Part shown: one piece after another, positions 1-8,129 of the stretch
Layout: every line of letters begins with the position of its first letter
Numbering within the stretch: position 1 is the first letter of the stretch
Assembly (NCBI GenBank): GCA_958447915.1
Contig: CAUDCB010000013.1
Location: forward strand, 1 to 21,930
DNA: 21,930 nt
Direction: 5' to 3'
Origin: an uncultured Collinsella sp.
Lineage (GTDB): Bacteria; Actinomycetota; Coriobacteriia; Coriobacteriales; Coriobacteriaceae
Position numbers and translations under genes: made by a program
Notes under the pieces: model-generated
The model's database searches: none
What the model saw: the letters and a program-made list of their open reading frames with translations, nothing else
Told to the model about the DNA's origin: nothing

Positions 1-1
1 C

Positions 2-1411
2 AAGAGCGCTGTGGCCCTGCGTGAGCCTTCGCTCGGTCCCCTGTTTGGCGTCAAGGGCGGCGCCGCCGGTGGCGGCTGGGCGCAGGTCATCCCCATGGAG
101 GACATCAACCTGCACTTTACTGGTGACTTCCACGCTATCGGTGCCGCTAACAACCTGCTGGCCGCCATGCTTGACAACCATATTCAGCAGGGCAACCAGC
201 TCGGCATCGACGTTAAGCGCATCACCTGGAAGCGCGTTGTCGACATGAACGACCGTCAGCTGCGCCACGTCATCGACGGCATTGGCGGTAAGGCCCAGGG
301 CGTGCCGCGCGAGGACGGCTTCGATATCACCGTCGCGTCCGAGGTCATGGCAATTCTGTGCCTGTCTACGAGCATCAACGATCTGAAGGAGCGCCTGGGC
401 GAGATCGTTGTCGGCTACAGCTATGCTGGCGAGCCCGTCCGCGCACGCGACCTTAAGGCCCAGGGAGCTATGGCCGCACTGCTCAAGGACGCGCTCAAAC
501 CCAACCTGGTTCAGACACTCGAGGGCACGCCTGCGTTTGTCCACGGCGGTCCCTTCGCCAATATCGCCCACGGCTGCAACTCCATTATGGCCACGCGTAT
601 GGCTATGCGTTTTGGCGATGTCGCCATTACCGAGGCCGGCTTCGGTGCCGACCTGGGTGCCGAGAAGTTCCTCGACATCAAGTGCCGCATGACGGGCGTT
701 CGCCCCAGCGCTGTCGTGGTCGTTGCCACCGCTCGCGCCCTTAAGTACAACGGCGGTGTTGCCAAGGCCAATCTTAACGAGGAGAACCTCGAGGCCCTTA
801 AGGCCGGCATGCCCAACCTGCTGCGTCATGTCGACAACATCCAGAACGTCTACGGTCTACCCTGCGTGGTCGCCATTAATCGCTTCCCGACGGACACCGA
901 GGCCGAACTCGAGCTCATCGAGTCCGAGTGCCAGAAGCTCGGTGTCAACGTTAAGCTGTCCGAGGTTTGGGCTAAGGGCGGCGAGGGCGCGCTCGACCTG
1001 GCCGATGAGGTCATGCGCCTGATTGAGCAGCCGAGCGAGCTCAAGTTTGCCTACGAGGACGGTGCCGATGTTGCCGATGCCCTCGAGGCCGTTGCCACCA
1101 AGGTCTACCACGCCGACGGCGTCGACTTTACGCCGGCTGCCAAGCGCCAGCTCGCCGAGCTGCGCGAGAACGGCTTTGGCAACCTGCCGGTGTGCGTGGC
1201 CAAGACGCAGTACAGCTTTAGCGACAACGCCAAGGCGCTGGGCGCTCCCGAGGGCTTCCGCATCACCGTGCGCGAGCTCAAGGTTTCCGCCGGTGCCCAC
1301 TTTGTGGTCGCGCTGACCGGCAACGTCCTGACCATGCCGGGCCTGCCCAAGGTGCCCGCGGCCGAGAACATCGACGTCGACAACGACGGCAACATCACCG
1401 GCCTGTTCTAA
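2..1411 (+). CDS. fhs: Formate--tetrahydrofolate ligase, 3' portion (5' end outside window)
   Basis: Fhs joins formate to tetrahydrofolate using ATP, giving 10-formyl-THF in the cytoplasm; it is the entry step of formate into one-carbon metabolism. The frame is open from base 2 to TAA at 1409-1411, giving 469 residues. The block LREPSLGPLFGVKGGAAGGG, followed by PMEDINLHFTGD, is a family hallmark and lies about 90 residues into the usual ~556-residue protein, so the true start and the ATP-binding loop lie upstream of the window. The GTG at base 11 is internal, not a start. Further family segments are GGPFANIAHGCNS near residue 180 and TEAGFGADLGAEKF near residue 208. The C-terminus is intact, and a strong terminator follows. 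Its pathway partners fchA and folD are about 16 kb downstream, not in the same operon. Confidence 0.97.
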   Translation, partial: KSAVALREPSLGPLFGVKGGAAGGGWAQVIPMEDINLHFTGDFHAIGAANNLLAAMLDNHIQQGNQLGIDVKRITWKRVVDMNDRQLRHVIDGIGGKAQGVPREDGFDITVASEVMAILCLSTSINDLKERLGEIVVGYSYAGEPVRARDLKAQGAMAALLKDALKPNLVQTLEGTPAFVHGGPFANIAHGCNSIMATRMAMRFGDVAITEAGFGADLGAEKFLDIKCRMTGVRPSAVVVVATARALKYNGGVAKANLNEENLEALKAGMPNLLRHVDNIQNVYGLPCVVAINRFPTDTEAELELIESECQKLGVNVKLSEVWAKGGEGALDLADEVMRLIEQPSELKFAYEDGADVADALEAVATKVYHADGVDFTPAAKRQLAELRENGFGNLPVCVAKTQYSFSDNAKALGAPEGFRITVRELKVSAGAHFVVALTGNVLTMPGLPKVPAAENIDVDNDGNITGLF

Positions 1412-1436
1412 GCCTGCTGCCCATAGCCGCTTGCCC

Positions 1437-1473
1437 GCCCCGCCGCGCCTGCCAAGGCCCAGCGGGGCTTTTT
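1437..1473 (+). terminator. Rho-independent terminator of fhs
   Basis: GCCCCGC (1437-1443) pairs with GCGGGGC (1462-1468) and is followed by a run of T, 26 bases after the fhs stop codon. Confidence 0.8.
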
Positions 1474-1514
1474 GATCCCTATAGGACGGAAGGATCATTT
1501 TGGGACGGCGGCAA

Positions 1515-1526
1515 TGTTGCGCAACA
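1515..1526. promoter_or_regulatory. 12-bp perfect palindrome, candidate operator of the zinc-ribbon gene
   Basis: TGTTGCGCAACA is a perfect palindrome ending 81 bases before the ATG at 1608. The same 12 bases, also preceded by A, recur at 16295-16306 upstream of the second zinc-ribbon/TM gene. A further 6-bp inverted repeat, GTAGTT-ggaag-AACTAC, lies at 1552-1568. The regulator is unknown. Confidence 0.5.
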
Positions 1527-1607
1527 AGAATCACGATTTCTCTCGTACGGTGTAGTTGGAAGAACTACGCGGGCGCATTGCGGCTGCGACGAGAGACGGG
1601 AGATGCG

Positions 1608-3092
1608 ATGTATTGCACCAAGTGTGGAGCTCAGATACCCGATGGCTCCACGTTTTGTACGAGCTGCGGCGCTCGCGTGGGCGGCGTTGAGGACCAGGCG
1701 GAGCCTGTGGCGTTTCCGGTAGGGGACGCGCCGGCGACCGCTCCTCAGGGTGCCCCGGCTCATATGGCGGCGCAGCCTCGTTATGAGGAGCCTGTGACCG
1801 AGCCTGCCGAGGCCTCTCAGCTGTCTGTTCCGACGCCGCAGTCTAAGAAACCCAAGCACAAGGGCCGTATCGTCGCTGCCGTTATCGGCGGTGTGGCCGT
1901 TGTCGCCATCGTGGCAGCAATCGTTGTCGTACCGCGTATCGGCGCGTCGTCCGAGGTGACTTCGGGCGGCAAGGGCTATGTTGTCTGCGCGTGCGAGACC
2001 AAGGTTCTGCCCAAGAACAGCAAGGGCAAAAAGCTCGATAGTTATACCGTCGAGCTGGCGCCGGTGTCCGGCAAGGGCAAGAGCTACACCATCAAGGTCG
2101 ATGGTGAGGACGGCTTTGCCATGGAGGACTTTGGCGAGCTGCCCGACCAGAAGTACCAGATGACCATTACCTCGGGCAAGGGCAAAAAGAAGAGCACCAG
2201 CACCATGAAGGTCGACTACGCCAAGGAAGGCTCGGACGCCCCTAAGAACGTTGAGCTCACGCAGTCCAAGAAGGAGGCCAAGGCATCTGCCAAGGCGGCG
2301 GTCAAGACGGCAAACGAGCTGTTCACCGACAAGATCCTCGAGTATCAGAAAAAGTATGGCGAGGGCGAGGCCGTTGAGGTTGCTCAATCTACGTATGGAG
2401 CCCAGGGCGTTGCTTTCGCTAAACTCGTCGATTTTGACGGTGATGGTCAGGACGAGCTCCTGATTGAGTATTCTGACGAGCCGCTCTTCAACACTAATGG
2501 CGTCGCCGCCGCTAAGGCCGAAGTTTGGGCATACCGCGACGGTGAGATTGAAAAGGTTTACGAGCCCGATGTCCAGGTCGACCCAATGGCTGTTGGCGTC
2601 TCGCTTCGTGTGTGTGAATGCGACGGCACGTATGGATTCAAGCGGTACCTGCATGATGGAAAGAAAATCAATTTCAAAGAGATTCCGGTTGGCATGAATG
2701 ACTCTCACGACGGCTATGAGTGCGAATTCGATGCCTATGATGGCAAATCATTTGCTGCCATTGTCGGTCCTGCGTCGATCGATGATCCAAAGGTGACTGG
2801 CATCAATGAAGTGCGCGAGCTAGGAGCTGAGTTTACCGGTACCGAGGAAGGAGTTGCTGGCGCCATCGCCTCGGTCGCCACGACGCTAGAGCAGCTGAAG
2901 TCGAAGGACGATGACAGCGCGCAGGTGAGCTACGAAGCCGTTTCTGCCACGCAGGATGTCAGCTTTACGGCGCCGGTGGGCGAGGGCGCGCCTGATCCCG
3001 ACGTTACATGCCAGATTTCGGCTACGTGGACCTATCCTCAGGTAAAAGGCCAGGGTGTAGGTATCGCCAAGTTCAACAAGGATATGATTTAG
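1608..3092 (+). CDS. Zinc-ribbon single-span membrane protein, ended early by an in-frame TAG
   Basis: The start is the ATG at 1608, with GGGAG five bases upstream and the protein opening on its zinc ribbon; an in-frame ATG at 1500 would add 36 unrelated residues. The N-terminus carries C3, C6, C17 and C20 (CTKC...CTSC), a zinc-ribbon_3-like knuckle. A polar, Pro-rich linker follows to about residue 87, then one membrane span (88-108). The long C-terminal part should be extracytoplasmic; it is Lys-rich near 130-240 and has an FDGDGQDELL segment. The frame stops at TAG 3090-3092 after 494 residues, but homologous-looking sequence continues in the same frame to TAA at 3612. The last residues before the stop, WTYPQVKG...FNKDMI, resemble the start of a DUF3298/RsiV-type domain, which is thereby cut. 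Function is unknown; sensing of envelope state is only a guess. Confidence 0.8.
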   Translation: MYCTKCGAQIPDGSTFCTSCGARVGGVEDQAEPVAFPVGDAPATAPQGAPAHMAAQPRYEEPVTEPAEASQLSVPTPQSKKPKHKGRIVAAVIGGVAVVAIVAAIVVVPRIGASSEVTSGGKGYVVCACETKVLPKNSKGKKLDSYTVELAPVSGKGKSYTIKVDGEDGFAMEDFGELPDQKYQMTITSGKGKKKSTSTMKVDYAKEGSDAPKNVELTQSKKEAKASAKAAVKTANELFTDKILEYQKKYGEGEAVEVAQSTYGAQGVAFAKLVDFDGDGQDELLIEYSDEPLFNTNGVAAAKAEVWAYRDGEIEKVYEPDVQVDPMAVGVSLRVCECDGTYGFKRYLHDGKKINFKEIPVGMNDSHDGYECEFDAYDGKSFAAIVGPASIDDPKVTGINEVRELGAEFTGTEEGVAGAIASVATTLEQLKSKDDDSAQVSYEAVSATQDVSFTAPVGEGAPDPDVTCQISATWTYPQVKGQGVGIAKFNKDMI

Positions 3093-3614
3093 CTCGTCGC
3101 TGATGCGCTTGACGCGAGCAAGCAGGCGACGCCATATGATGAGAACAATCGTGTGACCACGATATATTACGCTGAGATTGTCTCGATTGACGGGGATATC
3201 GCCTGTGTGCGCACCTATACCAATAGCTACATTCCTCCGTATCGTTCGGAACAGGTGACGAGGTCGGCATACTATAACCTTAAGACGGGCGAGCAGGTTT
3301 CGCTCGAGGACTCGCTTGCGCAGCACGGGCTCTCGTTTGACACCCTCAAGAGCGAGGCCAAGCAAGTGATCGGGGCGGCAAAGCGAGGGGCAGATTCTAT
3401 AGTCGACGACAGCCTCGAAGATGACGACAACTTTACCGAGGACCATTTCTACTATGACGGCAAGGGTTATATCGTTGTTCTCGATACTGGTTTATTTGAC
3501 TGCATGGCATGGGGCACGCACGATCTGGTGGCGCATCCTTTCGATTCGAGCTATTCCAGCGGCCAAGATGTTACGCCCGATTATCCTCGTGCCACATATG
3601 TGTCTAACGAGTAA
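3093..3614 (+). pseudogene. C-terminal half of the zinc-ribbon protein, separated by the amber codon
   Basis: This continues exactly in the frame of the preceding gene: 173 codons from 3093 to TAA at 3612-3614. The sequence after the stop (LVADALDASKQATP, then YYNLKTGEQVSLEDSLAQHG and YYDGKGYIVVL) looks like the rest of an RsiV/DUF3298-type extracellular domain, with the usual 'Y...tGk.vsLeD' signature. The first possible independent start is GTG 3153, and no ribosome binding site is visible before it. A single C-to-T change (CAG to TAG at 3090) would explain the split. Alternatives are a sequencing error or stop-codon readthrough; no known readthrough context is recognisable. Codon usage matches the upstream half, so the break looks recent. 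Confidence 0.7.
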
Positions 3615-3641
3615 GGGAAGCTACGGATCGTGAATAGAACA

Positions 3642-3682
3642 GTCCCCGGTGACGCAAAACGCAGCGCCGCCGGGGACTTTTT
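3642..3682 (+). terminator. Rho-independent terminator of the zinc-ribbon locus
   Basis: GTCCCCGG (3642-3649) pairs with CCGGGGAC (3670-3677), followed by TTTTT. It sits just after the TAA at 3614, supporting 3614 as the original gene end. Confidence 0.85.
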
Positions 3683-3733
3683 GATGCAAATTGGCTCCGA
3701 AATAAGCTATCTGGACCAGCCGCGCCACGAAAA

Positions 3734-3873
3734 GCGCCCATCTACTACGTTTACCAGGGTTGGACCAACCATGGAGCGTTTTTTAACACTACAGCAAGAT
3801 GTTTACCTGCGGTTTTGTTAACACAAATATGGCTATGGTTGGCACCCTTGGATTAAACGTAGTAGATGGGCGC
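3734..3873. repeat. 140-bp intergenic element with 20-bp perfect terminal inverted repeats
   Basis: Bases 3734-3753 (beginning GCGCCCATCTACTAC) are the exact reverse complement of 3854-3873. Pairing continues imperfectly inward: CCAGGGTTGGACCAACC on the left resembles the complement of GGTTGGCACCCTTGG on the right. The interior is AT-richer than the genes around it. A T run follows the right arm (3875-3880) and four A precede the left arm, so the hairpin could terminate transcription from both sides; it lies between convergent genes. It has no ORF. It could be a MITE-like repeat or simply a bidirectional terminator. Confidence 0.65.
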
Positions 3874-3904
3874 ATTTTTTGGTGCACAGCCCAAGAAGAG
3901 GTCG

Positions 3905-4141
3905 TTAGCCGCGCTGGAGGCCGAAGAGTTTGGCGTTGCGCTCGGCGACCATCATGTTGATGTCGGCGATTTCCATCTCGCCGTCAATGTAGGGCTGGTA
4001 AGTGCCGTACGGGTCGCCGGCTCCCAAGCTGCAGCTTCCGCAGTTATCGCAGCTGCCGTTGCCGCAGCCCGCGAGTGCCAGCTTAATGATCTCCTCGCGC
4101 TCGGCGCGCGTTGTGTCTTTGATGAGCTTGCTTTTTGCCAT
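3905..4141 (-). CDS. Small cysteine-cluster protein (78 aa), function unknown
   Basis: The start is the ATG at 4141 (MAKSKLIKDTTRAEREEIIK), with GAGGA five bases upstream on the minus strand. Longer frames reaching 4588 would run into the divergent gene and have no such site. After an amphipathic Lys/Glu-rich N-terminus come C26, C31, C34 and C37 (CGNGSCDNCGSC), a spacing of x4, x2, x2 that suggests a metal or Fe-S site or a modified peptide. It continues DPYGTYQPYIDGEMEIADINMMVAERNAKLFG, which looks conserved and helical. No signal peptide or membrane span is present. It is divergently transcribed from the 320-aa membrane protein at 4279. I do not recognise a named family. Confidence 0.8.
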   Translation of the reverse strand: MAKSKLIKDTTRAEREEIIKLALAGCGNGSCDNCGSCSLGAGDPYGTYQPYIDGEMEIADINMMVAERNAKLFGLQRG

Positions 4142-4278
4142 GACGTTCCTCGATTCGATTGTGACCGTCGGCCGCGCATGTCTTGTAGATACCGGCGGGC
4201 TTTGCCCATCATAGGCTTTTGCGCGGGTAGAATGCATGGATAACTTGATGCTTACAGGCGACGGAAAGGAATCGTTGC

Positions 4279-5241
4279 ATGGACCAGGATAAGACGACCG
4301 TAATGGGTGGCTACGGCTCCCCGCGGACGGGCAATGGCGCCGATGAGACTCGCGTCGTGCCGGATGCCCGATACGCCTCGCCCGATGCGACCCACGCCTC
4401 GGCCGATCCCACGCGCGTTGTGAATTACGGGAACGCAGCGCAGGACCCGTATGGTGTCTCGTCGCGGAGTCCCTACGGCAACGCGGCGGCAGATCCTTAT
4501 GATGACCTACTGCAAAATCCCATTCCGCAACCTCAGCAGACGACGTATATGCCGCGCACGGCGCAGGCCCGGCCTCGTTATGAGTCACGCGATCCGCATA
4601 CGCGCCAGCCCTATCGCGAGTATCCCAAATCGATTCCGCAGTATGGTGAGGACGAGGAAGAGGCGCCGTCGCGTTCGTCGAGCGTGATTAAGAAAATCCT
4701 TATTGTGCTGGCGATCTTCTTTGCCCTGTCGGTTGTGTTTGCCATCGTGTCGGGCATGCTCAACAAGCGGGGCGCCACGACTGATACCACGGCCGAGCAG
4801 ACCGAGACTACCCAGTCCGGCACCGTCGACCTGAGCGATATCCCGGGGCAGTATTGGTCCAACGCCAAAAAGCTCCTCAAGTCGCGCGGGGCCGATCTTT
4901 CGAACGCCGTGATCCTGACCGATGATGGCTCGACGCCCGTTGTCGATGCCAACTGGGTCGTGACGTCTGCCTACTATAACGACAACGGTAACCTCGAGAT
5001 TCAGCTCACGCGCAAGGACAGCTCGTCGGGCAATGTATCCGGCGATCAGGGCACGACGGACAGTTCGAGCTCTAACACGCTGGAGGACCTGAACAACAAG
5101 GCGCAGGAGCTGGGAGATAAGGCCCAGCAGTTGGGCGACACGGCTCAGAACCTCGGCGATACTGCGCAGAATCTGGGCGATATGGCAACGAACGCCTGGG
5201 ATGCCCTGCAAAACGGCATTTCGGGCGCGCAGGGGAACTAG
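4279..5241 (+). CDS. Single-span membrane protein with PASTA-like segment and heptad repeat tail
   Basis: The start is the ATG at 4279, with AAAGGA eight bases upstream; 320 residues. Residues 1-135 are a disordered N-terminus rich in Pro, Tyr, Asp and Arg, presumably cytoplasmic. Residues 138-161 (IKKILIVLAIFFALSVVFAI) form one membrane span. Residues 184-245 (IPGQYWSNAKKLLKSRGADL...WVVTSA) resemble a PASTA-like unit in order and spacing, but the match is weak. Residues 275-302 are four near-perfect seven-residue repeats of the form AQxLGDx, expected to form a short coiled coil. Ser/Thr-rich stretches flank the extracytoplasmic part. This is probably an envelope or cell-wall-linked protein; no enzymatic motif is seen. 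It ends at TAG 5239-5241, followed by a strong bidirectional terminator. Confidence 0.85.
   Translation: MDQDKTTVMGGYGSPRTGNGADETRVVPDARYASPDATHASADPTRVVNYGNAAQDPYGVSSRSPYGNAAADPYDDLLQNPIPQPQQTTYMPRTAQARPRYESRDPHTRQPYREYPKSIPQYGEDEEEAPSRSSSVIKKILIVLAIFFALSVVFAIVSGMLNKRGATTDTTAEQTETTQSGTVDLSDIPGQYWSNAKKLLKSRGADLSNAVILTDDGSTPVVDANWVVTSAYYNDNGNLEIQLTRKDSSSGNVSGDQGTTDSSSSNTLEDLNNKAQELGDKAQQLGDTAQNLGDTAQNLGDMATNAWDALQNGISGAQGN
5101..5184 (+). repeat. Four 21-bp degenerate tandem repeats coding AQxLGDx heptads
   Basis: Units at 5101, 5122, 5143 and 5164 encode AQELGDK, AQQLGDT, AQNLGDT and AQNLGDM. The DNA differs mostly at third positions, so selection appears to act on the protein heptad. Copy number could vary between strains. 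Confidence 0.8.
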
Positions 5242-5273
5242 CGGCCGAGCGGCTAGAGCCTTAGCAGTGCAAA

Positions 5274-5341
5274 AAAACGGGACGCAGGATCGCGTGACCG
5301 GGCGCGAAGGCGCGCTGGTCGGCGGTCCTGCGTCCCGTTTT
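5274..5341. terminator. Bidirectional terminator between convergent genes
   Basis: AAAACGGGACGCAGGA (5274-5289) is a perfect 16-bp complement of 5326-5341, with A run before and T run at the end, so it can act on both strands. It serves the 320-aa gene (+) and the CDF gene (-). Confidence 0.85.
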
Positions 5342-5349
5342 GCTGTCGA

Positions 5350-6531
5350 TTACAGCTGCTCGGCCGGGCGGTCGGGTGAGCTGAAGCCCGAGTCAAACGT
5401 GACGACGCACGAGGCGTCGGGCCTGCGCTCGTGCACGATGCGCGTGACGAGCTCCAGCAGCTCCTCGTCAGATATGTCAAAGCCGTCGGGACGCACCAGG
5501 TCAAATGACACAAAGCCGTCGTGCTCGTGCAGGTCGTGGATGGAGAGCGCGGGGTCGATCTGCATGATGCCGCGCTTGACCCAGCCGCGCAGGTCGTCGC
5601 CGGTGGTGGCGATGGGGTCGCAGTGTAGCGTGATGTCGATGCCCATCTGCCGTTTGATATCGTGCTCAATGGTGTCCAGAATCTCGTGGTGCTCAAAGGC
5701 ATCGCCCTCGCCGGGCATCTCTACGTGTGCGCTGGCAAATTGCCGACCGGGGCCGTAGTCGTGCACCATGAGGTCGTGCGTGCCTAGGACCTGCGGATAT
5801 GACATGATCTTGTCGCGGATTGCCTGGACGAGCTTGGGGTCGGGCGCTTGCCCCAACAGCGGGCTGATGGCGTCGCGCACCAGGCCCATGCCGCTGATGC
5901 AAATGAAGATGCCCACGCCCAGGCCCGCCCAGCCGTCGAGGTCAAAGTCTGTCGCTTGCGAAATAAGCGCTGCGGCCAAGACCGAGCCTGAGGCGATGAC
6001 ATCGTTTTTGGAGTCCTGTGCCGTGGCGATGAGGGTCTCCGAGTCGATGCGGTTGCCCAGCGTGCGGTTGAACGCCGCCATCCAAAACTTGACGAGCATG
6101 GACAGGACAAGGGCTGCCATGGAGAGCGCCGAATACGCGGTGGGGGAGGGCTTGATGATCTTGGTAATGGACTCGAGTGCCAGGTTGATGCCGACGGCGC
6201 AAACGAGAACGGCGACAAACAGCCCCGCCAGGTACTCGTAGCGGCCGTGGCCGTAGGGGTGACCTTCATCGGCTGGGCGGCTGGCAAGGCGGAATCCGAG
6301 CAGGCTCACGATGTTGCTCGAGGCGTCGGAGAGGTTGTTGAAGGCGTCGGCGATGAGCGAGACGGAGCCCGCGAGCAGGCCCGCGATGCCCTTGGCCAGG
6401 CACAGCGTGATGTTGAGGCCGATGCAGATGAGGCTTGCGGCAAAACCCGCGTTGGTGCGACAGGAGGTATCGACCGGCTCGCTTTCGCTGCCGGGAACAA
6501 GCGTATGTACCAGCCGATTTACAAATAGCAT
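5350..6531 (-). CDS. Cation diffusion facilitator exporter, probably Mn-type
   Basis: CDF proteins export divalent metals by proton antiport across the membrane. The start chosen is the ATG at 6531 (MLFVNRLVHTLV), with AGGA eight bases upstream; the frame stays open to 6615, but those upstream starts lack a ribosome binding site. This gives 393 residues. The core is GLLAGSVSLIADAFNNLSDA in TM2, then HPYGHGRYEYLAG, then ATAQDSKNDV in TM5. NxxxD in TM2 (N65, D69) with DxxxD in TM5 is the pattern of the Mn-CDF group (MntE-like), unlike the HxxxD of zinc exporters. A cytoplasmic C-terminal domain (VQAIRDKIMSYPQVLGTHDLMVHDYGPGRQFASAHVEMPG) is the usual dimerisation domain. About 90 further residues follow, longer than the usual ~300-aa family member. 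Metal specificity is inferred. Confidence 0.93.
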   Translation of the reverse strand: MLFVNRLVHTLVPGSESEPVDTSCRTNAGFAASLICIGLNITLCLAKGIAGLLAGSVSLIADAFNNLSDASSNIVSLLGFRLASRPADEGHPYGHGRYEYLAGLFVAVLVCAVGINLALESITKIIKPSPTAYSALSMAALVLSMLVKFWMAAFNRTLGNRIDSETLIATAQDSKNDVIASGSVLAAALISQATDFDLDGWAGLGVGIFICISGMGLVRDAISPLLGQAPDPKLVQAIRDKIMSYPQVLGTHDLMVHDYGPGRQFASAHVEMPGEGDAFEHHEILDTIEHDIKRQMGIDITLHCDPIATTGDDLRGWVKRGIMQIDPALSIHDLHEHDGFVSFDLVRPDGFDISDEELLELVTRIVHERRPDASCVVTFDSGFSSPDRPAEQL

Positions 6532-6746
6532 AACGATCGTCCTCACAATCATGTTTAAGGGGATAGTGTAGCTCGCATGGGCGCACCGTGCGCCGGTGCT
6601 CAGAAAATGCAGCAATGGTCTGCCCGCGCTAACGGGCGCGAGGCGGAGGGGACGACTGCCCGCGCGCCTTCGAGTTCACTGCGCCTTCCCGTCCGACCGG
6701 GTGCTCCATTTTGGGCCATATGGGTATGGGCATGTGCCTGCCTGCC

Positions 6747-6763
6747 CGACATACTTAATGTCG
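6747..6763. promoter_or_regulatory. 17-bp inverted repeat before the double zinc-ribbon gene
   Basis: CGACAT-ACTTA-ATGTCG is a perfect 6+5+6 inverted repeat 28 bases before the ATG at 6792, where an operator or promoter element would be expected. No clear -35/-10 pair was found with it. Confidence 0.35.
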
Positions 6764-6791
6764 ACAGCACTGTGCAAAGGAGGATGTTTCC

Positions 6792-8129
6792 ATGGACGAG
6801 ATGTTTGCCATTAAATGCCAAAACTGTGGCGGCCCTATGTACTCACACCAGGCTAAACGCAGCTTTGAGTGCGCCTATTGCGGCACGGTCGTTCCGTGGC
6901 AGGCCGATGCGGGGGAGCCCAAGAGCGCCCTGGGCATTCGTCATACGCCGTTGACGGTGGTGGATGGGCTACTTAAGCTCACCCATGTGTCGCAGCTCGA
7001 GCGCCCGGAGGACCCCGACTGGTATTTCTTCAATGCGTACTGGCGCAATCAGTCGGTTCTGGAGCATCTGCTGTGGGAGGACCGTGGCACGGCGCAGGAG
7101 TTCCAAGAGGCTACGCTTGTGGGCATCCCGTGCCCCTTCTGCGGCGCATCCTTTGAAGGCGAGTCTACTCAGCGCGTGTTTGAGTGCCCGTCATGCGGCA
7201 ATAAGATTGGCGTTGCCGATCTGCTCAAGCCGGGGACGTTTAGCAAGCGCCTGACCATGGGCGTGGGTGCGGAGTATGTACCCGAGCGGGGTATTCCTTG
7301 CGAAATCTCACCGCAGCAGGCACGTGCCAACGCGCTGCAGCTGGTGCGCCAGTACCCCGATGCCTTTGCCGGGCATGACGTGGAAGACGCGATTCAAAAT
7401 GACATGATGCTCTTCTATTTCCCCATGGCGCTCGCGGATTTGCGCATGATGGCGTCCTTTCCGGGCAAGGGACTGAGCAAGGAGACCTTGGTGTACTACG
7501 AGGTGCTCGACTGGGCGTATCCGCGGGCAAACTACCTGGACGTTCGCCTTATGGGCATTCTGGAGCCGTGGGACTTTGGCAAAGTGGGGCCGTTCGATCC
7601 CGCCATGCAGGAGGGCGACTTCCGCGTTGTCTCCGTCGATGCGTCCACCAAGGAACAGGTGGTTATTGATAAGCTGGCGCTCGACATTGCAGGCAACGAT
7701 GCCGAGGCGGTGCTGGGGCTCAATAAAAAGAGCATCCGCGCCTGGGCGCGCAAGGCCCGCAAGCACAAGGACGGTCTGGTGATGGTGCCGGTCTACTTTG
7801 TCGATCGTCCCGCGTCGGACAGCCGCGATGGCGAGCAGGTGCGCATTGCCGTAAACGGCCAGACGGGTCGTGCGGCCGCGGTAGTGTTTAGCGACAAGCG
7901 CGAGACGCATGTGGTGGCGCCGCTCAATCCCAACGTGATGCTGTCGAGCGAAAGCACCGTGCACGCCACGCCCATCGAGGTCAAATACGTTAAATCGCCC
8001 TTCCTATACCAGATCGTGCGCCGTGGAGGCGGCGAGCAACCGCGCCAGGTTGCAGCCGCCGTCAAGGGTTCCTACCGAGAGGAGAAGCCCAAACGCAAGG
8101 GGCTGCTCGCTGCGATTTTTGGTAAGTAG
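6792..8129 (+). CDS. Double zinc-ribbon protein, function unknown
   Basis: The start is the ATG at 6792, with a near-ideal AAAGGAGG (6776-6783) eight bases upstream; 445 residues. Zinc ribbon 1 is C9/C12/C27/C30 (CQNCGG...CAYCGT) and zinc ribbon 2 is C114/C117/C132/C135 (CPFCGA...CPSCGN). No signal peptide or membrane span is evident, so it is probably cytoplasmic. The middle and C-terminal region (PYF-type beta segments such as KHKDGLVMVPVYFVDRP and QVRIAVNGQTGRAAAVV) resembles proteins in which paired rubredoxin-like ribbons precede a domain of unknown function. The C-terminus is basic (EEKPKRKGLLAAIFGK). It is an independent unit between the divergent CDF gene and the 123-aa gene. No catalytic motif is recognised. 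Confidence 0.85.
   Translation: MDEMFAIKCQNCGGPMYSHQAKRSFECAYCGTVVPWQADAGEPKSALGIRHTPLTVVDGLLKLTHVSQLERPEDPDWYFFNAYWRNQSVLEHLLWEDRGTAQEFQEATLVGIPCPFCGASFEGESTQRVFECPSCGNKIGVADLLKPGTFSKRLTMGVGAEYVPERGIPCEISPQQARANALQLVRQYPDAFAGHDVEDAIQNDMMLFYFPMALADLRMMASFPGKGLSKETLVYYEVLDWAYPRANYLDVRLMGILEPWDFGKVGPFDPAMQEGDFRVVSVDASTKEQVVIDKLALDIAGNDAEAVLGLNKKSIRAWARKARKHKDGLVMVPVYFVDRPASDSRDGEQVRIAVNGQTGRAAAVVFSDKRETHVVAPLNPNVMLSSESTVHATPIEVKYVKSPFLYQIVRRGGGEQPRQVAAAVKGSYREEKPKRKGLLAAIFGK

Noticed and set aside
857..1534. Long minus-strand ORF over the fhs gene
   Set aside because: It is antisense to a clear fhs and crosses its terminator; third-position GC bias produces such frames.
1479..2708. 409-codon minus-strand ORF opposite the zinc-ribbon gene
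   Set aside because: It runs through the fhs terminator and has no ribosome binding site; composition is low-complexity Arg/Leu, typical of a shadow frame.
3630..3821. 63-codon plus-strand ORF spanning the terminator and inverted repeat
   Set aside because: It begins in the terminator and covers the left arm of the 140-bp element; no domain or ribosome binding site.
6713..6736. Partial match to the 19-bp lipoprotein motif (TGGGCCATATGGG)
   Set aside because: Only about nine bases agree and the gene context differs; too weak to call a third site.
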